A stretch of DNA of 10,779 nucleotides from Rickettsiales bacterium. GTDB taxonomy: Bacteria > Pseudomonadota > Alphaproteobacteria > Rickettsiales > Anaplasmataceae. The translations under genes were made by a program, and so were the position numbers. Position 1 is the stretch's first letter; every line of letters starts with the position of its first letter. The notes beneath the pieces are model-generated. The model did no database searches and was not told the DNA's origin. It worked only from the letters and a program-made list of their open reading frames with translations. This document shows, one piece after another, positions 7,241 through 10,779 of the stretch. The stretch spans positions 1-10,779 of the forward strand of contig JAISAR010000032.1 in NCBI GenBank assembly GCA_031266615.1, read 5' to 3'.

Positions 7241-9379
7241 ATGAGTAATGGAAATCATCTGCGCAACATTTTGATAGGAGGGGTTGTAGCTTTCAGTGTA
7301 CTAGAATTTTGCTTCTATTTATCTGGTGTATTGTTTTACCTATTTGTTGATGGTCCAGATGGCGTGGACTTTAAAGCAATTAACCCTAGCTTGACGCCTT
7401 TTCCTCAAGCTCTTTGGCCAACAATTTTTGATCATATACAATATTGTTGGCGTCATCCAGAGTTGTATAGCCTTGAGCTCAAAATTAAGTTGATTGTATC
7501 TTCTGCGCTACCTATCGTTGTCTTGATGATTATTTTGTGGAATTTAAGAGAAAGGGTAGTTGAGTGGCGGCCATTTAAAAAGAAAGAATCACTACACGGA
7601 GATTCGAAGTGGGCATCAGAGAAAGACATAAGAAAAGCCGGGTTAAGAAGCAAAAAAGGGCTATTGCTTGGTAAAGATAAAAGGGGCTACTTTATTGCTG
7701 AAGGGTTTCAACATGCATTGCTGTTTGCTCCTACGGGTTCGGGTAAAGGTGTTGGCTTTGTAATTCCTAATTTATTATTTTGGACTGACTCGGTAATTGT
7801 ACACGACATAAAGTTAGAAAACTATGAGATAACAAGTGGTTGGCGAGAACGGCAGAAGCAAAAGGTATATGTGTGGAATCCAGCACAGCCAGATGGAATA
7901 AGCCACTGTTATAATCCGCTACAATGGATTAGTGAAAAACCCGGACAGATGGTTGATGATGTGCAGAAAATAGCTAACCTAATCATGCCTGAACAAGACT
8001 TTTGGCAAAATGAAGCAAGAAGCTTGTTTGTTGGAGTAGTATTGTACTTACTTGCTGCACCAGAGAAAGTTAAATCTTTTGGTGAAGTTGTGCGCACGAT
8101 GCGTAGTGATGATGTGGTCTATAATCTCGCTGTTGCTCTTGATACAATGGGTAAAATAATACACCCTGTGGCGTACATGAACATTGCGGCTTTCTTGCAA
8201 AAAGCTGACAAAGAAAGGTCAGGTGTCGTATCAACTATGAACTCATCACTTGAATTGTGGGCAAACCCATTGATTGATACTGCAACGGCGACAAGTGATT
8301 TTAATATTTTAGATTTTAAAAAGAAGAAAACTACAGTTTATGTCGGCTTAACTCCTGATAACTTAACTAGATTAAGACCTTTAATGCAGGTTTTCTACCA
8401 GCAAGCAACTGAGTTTTTGTGTAGAAAATTGCCATCGGATGATGAGCCTTATGGTGTATTGTTTTTGATGGACGAGTTTCCAACACTTGGAAAAATGGAG
8501 CAATTTCAAACCGGCATCGCATATTTTCGTGGTTACAGAGTCAGATTATTCTCAATTGTTCAAGATACTGAGCAGCTCAAAGGAATATACGAAGAAGCAG
8601 GGATGAACTCCTTTTTGTCAAACTCAACGTACAGAATAACTTTTGCAGCCAATAACATTGAAACGGCTAATTTAATATCGCAACTTATAGGGAACAAAAC
8701 TGTGCAACAAGAATCGTTGAACAAACCTAAATTTTTAGATTTGAATCCTGCTTCAAGATCGTTGCATATCTCTGAGACACAGAGAGCGTTGCTGCTGCCT
8801 CAAGAAATTATTATGTTGCCACGTGATGAACAGATAATTTTAATAGAGTCGACTTATCCAATTAAATCAAAGAAGATTTTGTACTACAGTGATAGCACCT
8901 TTACGAGGAAGCTGCACAAATCAACTTTTGTGCCTACACAAGAGCCATATGATCCAAATAAAGTTTTTTCTGCTACTAACGAAGATAAAATTAGTAAAGA
9001 AGAGAATAATGCTATCGCAGGGCCTAGCGCTGCTGATTATCCTGTTGAAACTCAAACCGAAAATGCAGTATATGATGAATCAGAGATTAACGATGAGCTT
9101 AAAGAGGAAGGTCTTGATGATGAGAATGTTGATGACAAGTTTGAAGATGAGGAAGATGACGGGTTTAATGATGAAGAGGATGAATTTGAAAGTGGTGATG
9201 AATTTCAAGAAGAAAAAGACGATGACGGGTTTGACGACGAAGAGGATGAATTTGAAGGTGGTGATAAATTTCAAGAAGAAAGAGACGATGATGGGTTTGA
9301 TAACGAAGAGGATGAATTTGATGATGAAGATATTGACAACGAATTAAAAAATAACAATAAAACCGAAGATAAAGGTTAA
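7241..9379 (+). CDS. virD4: Type IV secretion coupling protein VirD4 with acidic repeat tail
   Basis: A 712-residue coupling ATPase that recruits substrates to the T4SS. Two N-terminal transmembrane helices (about 10-36 and 84-100) anchor it in the inner membrane. The cytoplasmic ATPase domain holds Walker A APTGSGKG (163-170) and Walker B VLFLMDE (406-412, followed by FPTLG), with the family segment QDTEQLKGIY (441-450). The family homology ends near residue 560. The last 145 residues are low in complexity and strongly acidic, with a 22-residue unit (DDGFxDEEDEFExGDxFQEE) present 2.6 times from 639. Such a tail is predicted to be disordered and to carry a large negative charge. The start codon follows GAGGA (7226-7230) at 10 nt. 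The 28-bp gap to virB11 keeps it in the operon. Confidence 0.95.
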   Translation: MSNGNHLRNILIGGVVAFSVLEFCFYLSGVLFYLFVDGPDGVDFKAINPSLTPFPQALWPTIFDHIQYCWRHPELYSLELKIKLIVSSALPIVVLMIILWNLRERVVEWRPFKKKESLHGDSKWASEKDIRKAGLRSKKGLLLGKDKRGYFIAEGFQHALLFAPTGSGKGVGFVIPNLLFWTDSVIVHDIKLENYEITSGWRERQKQKVYVWNPAQPDGISHCYNPLQWISEKPGQMVDDVQKIANLIMPEQDFWQNEARSLFVGVVLYLLAAPEKVKSFGEVVRTMRSDDVVYNLAVALDTMGKIIHPVAYMNIAAFLQKADKERSGVVSTMNSSLELWANPLIDTATATSDFNILDFKKKKTTVYVGLTPDNLTRLRPLMQVFYQQATEFLCRKLPSDDEPYGVLFLMDEFPTLGKMEQFQTGIAYFRGYRVRLFSIVQDTEQLKGIYEEAGMNSFLSNSTYRITFAANNIETANLISQLIGNKTVQQESLNKPKFLDLNPASRSLHISETQRALLLPQEIIMLPRDEQIILIESTYPIKSKKILYYSDSTFTRKLHKSTFVPTQEPYDPNKVFSATNEDKISKEENNAIAGPSAADYPVETQTENAVYDESEINDELKEEGLDDENVDDKFEDEEDDGFNDEEDEFESGDEFQEEKDDDGFDDEEDEFEGGDKFQEERDDDGFDNEEDEFDDEDIDNELKNNNKTEDKG
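9161..9325 (+). repeat. 66-bp in-frame tandem repeat in the virD4 3' end
   Basis: Two full copies (9161-9226 and 9227-9292) and a partial third (9293 to about 9325) each begin GGGTTT and share GAAGAGGATGAATTTGA. The period is exactly 22 codons, so copy-number change would keep the reading frame. A diverged partial unit may precede it (about 9128-9160). The copies differ at scattered sites, which suggests an old duplication under selection for acidity. Confidence 0.85.
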
Positions 9380-9482
9380 TTTTGCCTATTTTTTTGGCTC
9401 AGAAAACAAGTTATGCAAATCATTAAGCTTTTCACATTAAGCCATTTTTAATTAATTAGTATTAAATTATCTACTTTAAGTT

Positions 9483-9489
9483 AGGAGAG
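9483..9489 (+). promoter_or_regulatory. Strong ribosome binding site of wspB
   Basis: AGGAGAG lies 7 nt before the wspB ATG. It is the best Shine-Dalgarno match in the plus-strand cluster, in contrast to the weak sites of the vir genes, and fits a higher translation rate for an abundant surface protein. It also fixes the start at 9497. Confidence 0.8.
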
Positions 9490-9496
9490 TAGTAAA

Positions 9497-10351
9497 ATGA
9501 GTAATAAAAAAACATTAGCAGTTACAGCATTTGCTTTATTATTGTCACAACAGTCTTTTGCAAGCGAAACAGAAGGATTTTACTTCGGCGGCGGATACTA
9601 TGGTCAGTTTTTTAACAGTATAGGTTCGTTGGGAGTAAAAGCAGCTGAAGGAAGTAAATATGTGACTGTAGACGTGTATGTTCAGGACAAAATAAAAGGT
9701 CAAAAACCAAGTGAGTACAAAGGAGACTATAATCCGCCTTTTGCTGGAAATATAGCTTTTGGTTACACAGGAGGATTGGGTAACAACAGCTATAGAGCTG
9801 AATTAGAAGGAATATATTCTTCCGTGAAAGCAGATAATGTTGGCTTAGAAGGCAATCAAATGAGTGTATTGTACCTCAAAGAAATTAGTGGAAAAAAATA
9901 TATGTATGATACTAAAGTAGATAATAACAAAATTGAAAACGCGTCTGTGATGGTCAATGCCTACTATCATTTGAAGAATGATAGTTTCTTCTTTTCTCCT
10001 TATGTTGGAGCTGGGGTCGGTTTAACAAGGATGAAGATGTTCGGAGAGGCATCAATAAGACCCGCATATCAATTAAAAGCTGGTCTTGATTATTCCGTAA
10101 ATGAAAATGTAAATATGCATGTTGGGTATAGACATTTTGGGGCCTTTGGTACAGATCATAAGCTAAAGGCAAATGTGTTGGGAGAAGTGGCACAGCAACA
10201 ATTAGGTAATAAAAAAATATCGGTACTTAATGAAGGTGAAAAACCAGCAGATATGAAGTTGTACAGTGAAGGTATAAGCATAGACAGTGGATTATTTACC
10301 ACACATGGTATAGAGGCTGGTCTTACTTTCCATTTTGCTAGTAAATCTTAA
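9497..10351 (+). CDS. wspB: Outer-membrane surface protein of the Wsp family, WspB-like
   Basis: A 284-residue outer-membrane beta-barrel of the surface antigen family (Surface_Ag_2) that includes Wsp of Wolbachia and the Msp2/P28 proteins of Anaplasma and Ehrlichia. Residues 1-22 form a signal peptide (cleavage likely after SFA). Amphipathic strands with alternating aromatic residues follow: EGFYFGGGYYGQF (26-38), NIAFGY (85-90), YRAELEG (99-105), SVMVNAYYH (150-158), SPYVGAGVG (167-175), NVNMHVGYRHFG (204-215), and the closing GIEAGLTFHF (271-280). Charged loops at about 50-80, 110-148 and 218-265 are probable surface-exposed variable parts. The protein has no cysteine. It lies 117 bp after virD4, the position known for wspB in Wolbachia, and may be cotranscribed with the vir genes or use its own promoter in the A+T-rich gap. 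The frame is intact. Confidence 0.92.
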   Translation: MSNKKTLAVTAFALLLSQQSFASETEGFYFGGGYYGQFFNSIGSLGVKAAEGSKYVTVDVYVQDKIKGQKPSEYKGDYNPPFAGNIAFGYTGGLGNNSYRAELEGIYSSVKADNVGLEGNQMSVLYLKEISGKKYMYDTKVDNNKIENASVMVNAYYHLKNDSFFFSPYVGAGVGLTRMKMFGEASIRPAYQLKAGLDYSVNENVNMHVGYRHFGAFGTDHKLKANVLGEVAQQQLGNKKISVLNEGEKPADMKLYSEGISIDSGLFTTHGIEAGLTFHFASKS

Positions 10352-10391
10352 GGCATGCTGCTCTTTGGAGAAAATAAGCCTTTTGGTGTCG

Positions 10392-10412
10392 TTCCAGCGT
10401 GTAACGCTGGAA
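10392..10412. repeat. Palindromic repeat element, possible 3' hairpin of wspB
   Basis: TTCCAGCG (10392-10399) and CGCTGGAA (10405-10412) form a perfect 8-bp stem with loop TGTAA, 40 bp after the wspB stop. The G+C-rich stem stands out from the A+T-rich surroundings. It resembles the short dispersed palindromes common in Wolbachia intergenic DNA (TTCCAGxx...xxCTGGAAT-CAGG type). It could end or stabilise the wspB transcript, but no T-run follows, so it is not called as an intrinsic terminator. Confidence 0.7.
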
Positions 10413-10445
10413 TTCAGGAGAAAAAGAAGCATGGATCCCAATGGA

Positions 10446-10475
10446 CTTTGTTGCATAGCTAGCTACGCAACAAAG
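10446..10475. repeat. 30-bp near-perfect palindrome, possible fused IS ends
   Basis: CTTTGTTGC (10446-10454) and GCAACAAAG (10467-10475) are perfect inverted copies around TAGCTAGCTA, itself palindromic, with one mismatched pair (A10455/C10466). Each arm, read inward as GG(A)CTTTGTTGC, looks like the terminal inverted repeat of some insertion sequences, so this may be what remains after loss of an IS body. No transposase is present. Confidence 0.6.
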
Positions 10476-10490
10476 CCAACTAGGATGTTA

Positions 10491-10779
10491 CTTTAGCAAT
10501 AAGTATTTAAGAAATTTACCAGGCAAGAAAAAAAAGCAAAAAAAACCTGGTCAATATTTATTTTCAGTATTGGCGTTTTTATGCCTTAAACGCTGCAATT
10601 TAGCTGCTTTTAAACACAACTAGTCTAAGCTATAATATTTAAGAAATTTACCAAGCAGAGAAAAAAGACAATAAAACCCCGAGGTAGCTAGTTATTCCAC
10701 TCTCTATTTTAAAACCTGACGTTGGGTGCTGTCTTAAACGACTTATAAGCGCGTTTCAGCTTGTATGGGTAAAAACCCG
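10491..10779 (-). repeat. Right border repeat, inverted copy of the left element
   Basis: Read on the minus strand this stretch follows the same order as positions 56-372: the perfect 26-bp block (10731-10756), the CTAGCTAC...CGGGGTTT segment (near 10675-10698), AATTTCTTAA (10639-10648), AAAAGCAGCTAA (near 10602-10613), a GCGTTT/AAACGC hairpin (10573-10593, 9-nt loop), a T-run with GC in the middle, and a second AATTTCTTAA (10507-10516). The two units lie 132 bp apart here against 156 on the left. A local ACCAGG/CCTGGT pair (10518-10523 with 10546-10551) encloses the A-run. No gene is seen from 10352 to the window end, and the repeat may continue past it. Confidence 0.75.

Noticed and set aside
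8889..9347. 152-residue reading frame overlapping virD4 in another frame
   Set aside because: It is a Met/Lys/Leu-rich product of the acidic GAT/GAA repeat read out of frame, with no ribosome site or recognisable domain.
9380..9482. Possible wspB promoter or virD4 terminator in the gap
   Set aside because: The only stem (GCC...GGC around a T-run at about 9384-9398) is 3 bp, and no -35/-10 pair with good spacing stands out.
10518..10551. ACCAGG/CCTGGT stem as a terminator
   Set aside because: The stem is short with a 22-nt A-rich loop and no T-run after it, and it lies inside the border repeat far from wspB.

Overview
The window is A+T-rich and carries the gene order tRNA-Leu, ribA, virB8, virB9, virB10, virB11, virD4, then a Wsp-family outer-membrane protein. 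That order, the WspB-like porin and the style of the intergenic repeats point to Wolbachia (Rickettsiales, Anaplasmataceae), an obligate intracellular alphaproteobacterium. The strain cannot be named from the sequence alone.

Layout. Positions 1-452 have no gene and hold a two-unit dispersed repeat. Positions 453-1706 (minus strand) encode an exported metallophosphoesterase with all five purple-acid-phosphatase-type metal motifs. Positions 1707-1996 form a divergent intergenic region with an 18-bp perfect dyad and a near-consensus sigma70 promoter firing rightward. Next come tRNA-Leu(GAG) with an encoded CCA end, ribA (GTP cyclohydrolase II) 30 nt later, and the five vir genes packed with gaps of -17 to +71 bp. 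virD4 ends in a long acidic tail built on a 66-bp tandem repeat. wspB follows after 117 bp with the strongest ribosome binding site of the plus-strand cluster. Positions 10352-10779 have no gene: they hold two palindromic elements and an inverted copy of the left-hand repeat, so related repeats in opposite orientation bracket about 10 kb.

How the genes fit together. VirB8, VirB9 and VirB10 form the inner-membrane, outer-membrane and spanning parts of a type IV secretion channel. VirB11 is the traffic ATPase and VirD4 the coupling ATPase that brings substrates to the channel. WspB is a probable beta-barrel of the outer membrane. RibA makes the first committed intermediate of riboflavin; the sequence shows only that it sits at the head of the same gene string, which suggests shared transcription. 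The other known parts of a Wolbachia T4SS (virB3, virB4, virB6 genes) are not in this window, as expected for the split Rickettsiales T4SS.

The core is a known locus, not a new system. The parts most worth a second look are the cysteine-rich exported phosphatase, the dyad beside the promoter, the tRNA-ribA arrangement, the acidic VirD4 tail repeat, the helical insertion in VirB10 and the inverted border repeats.
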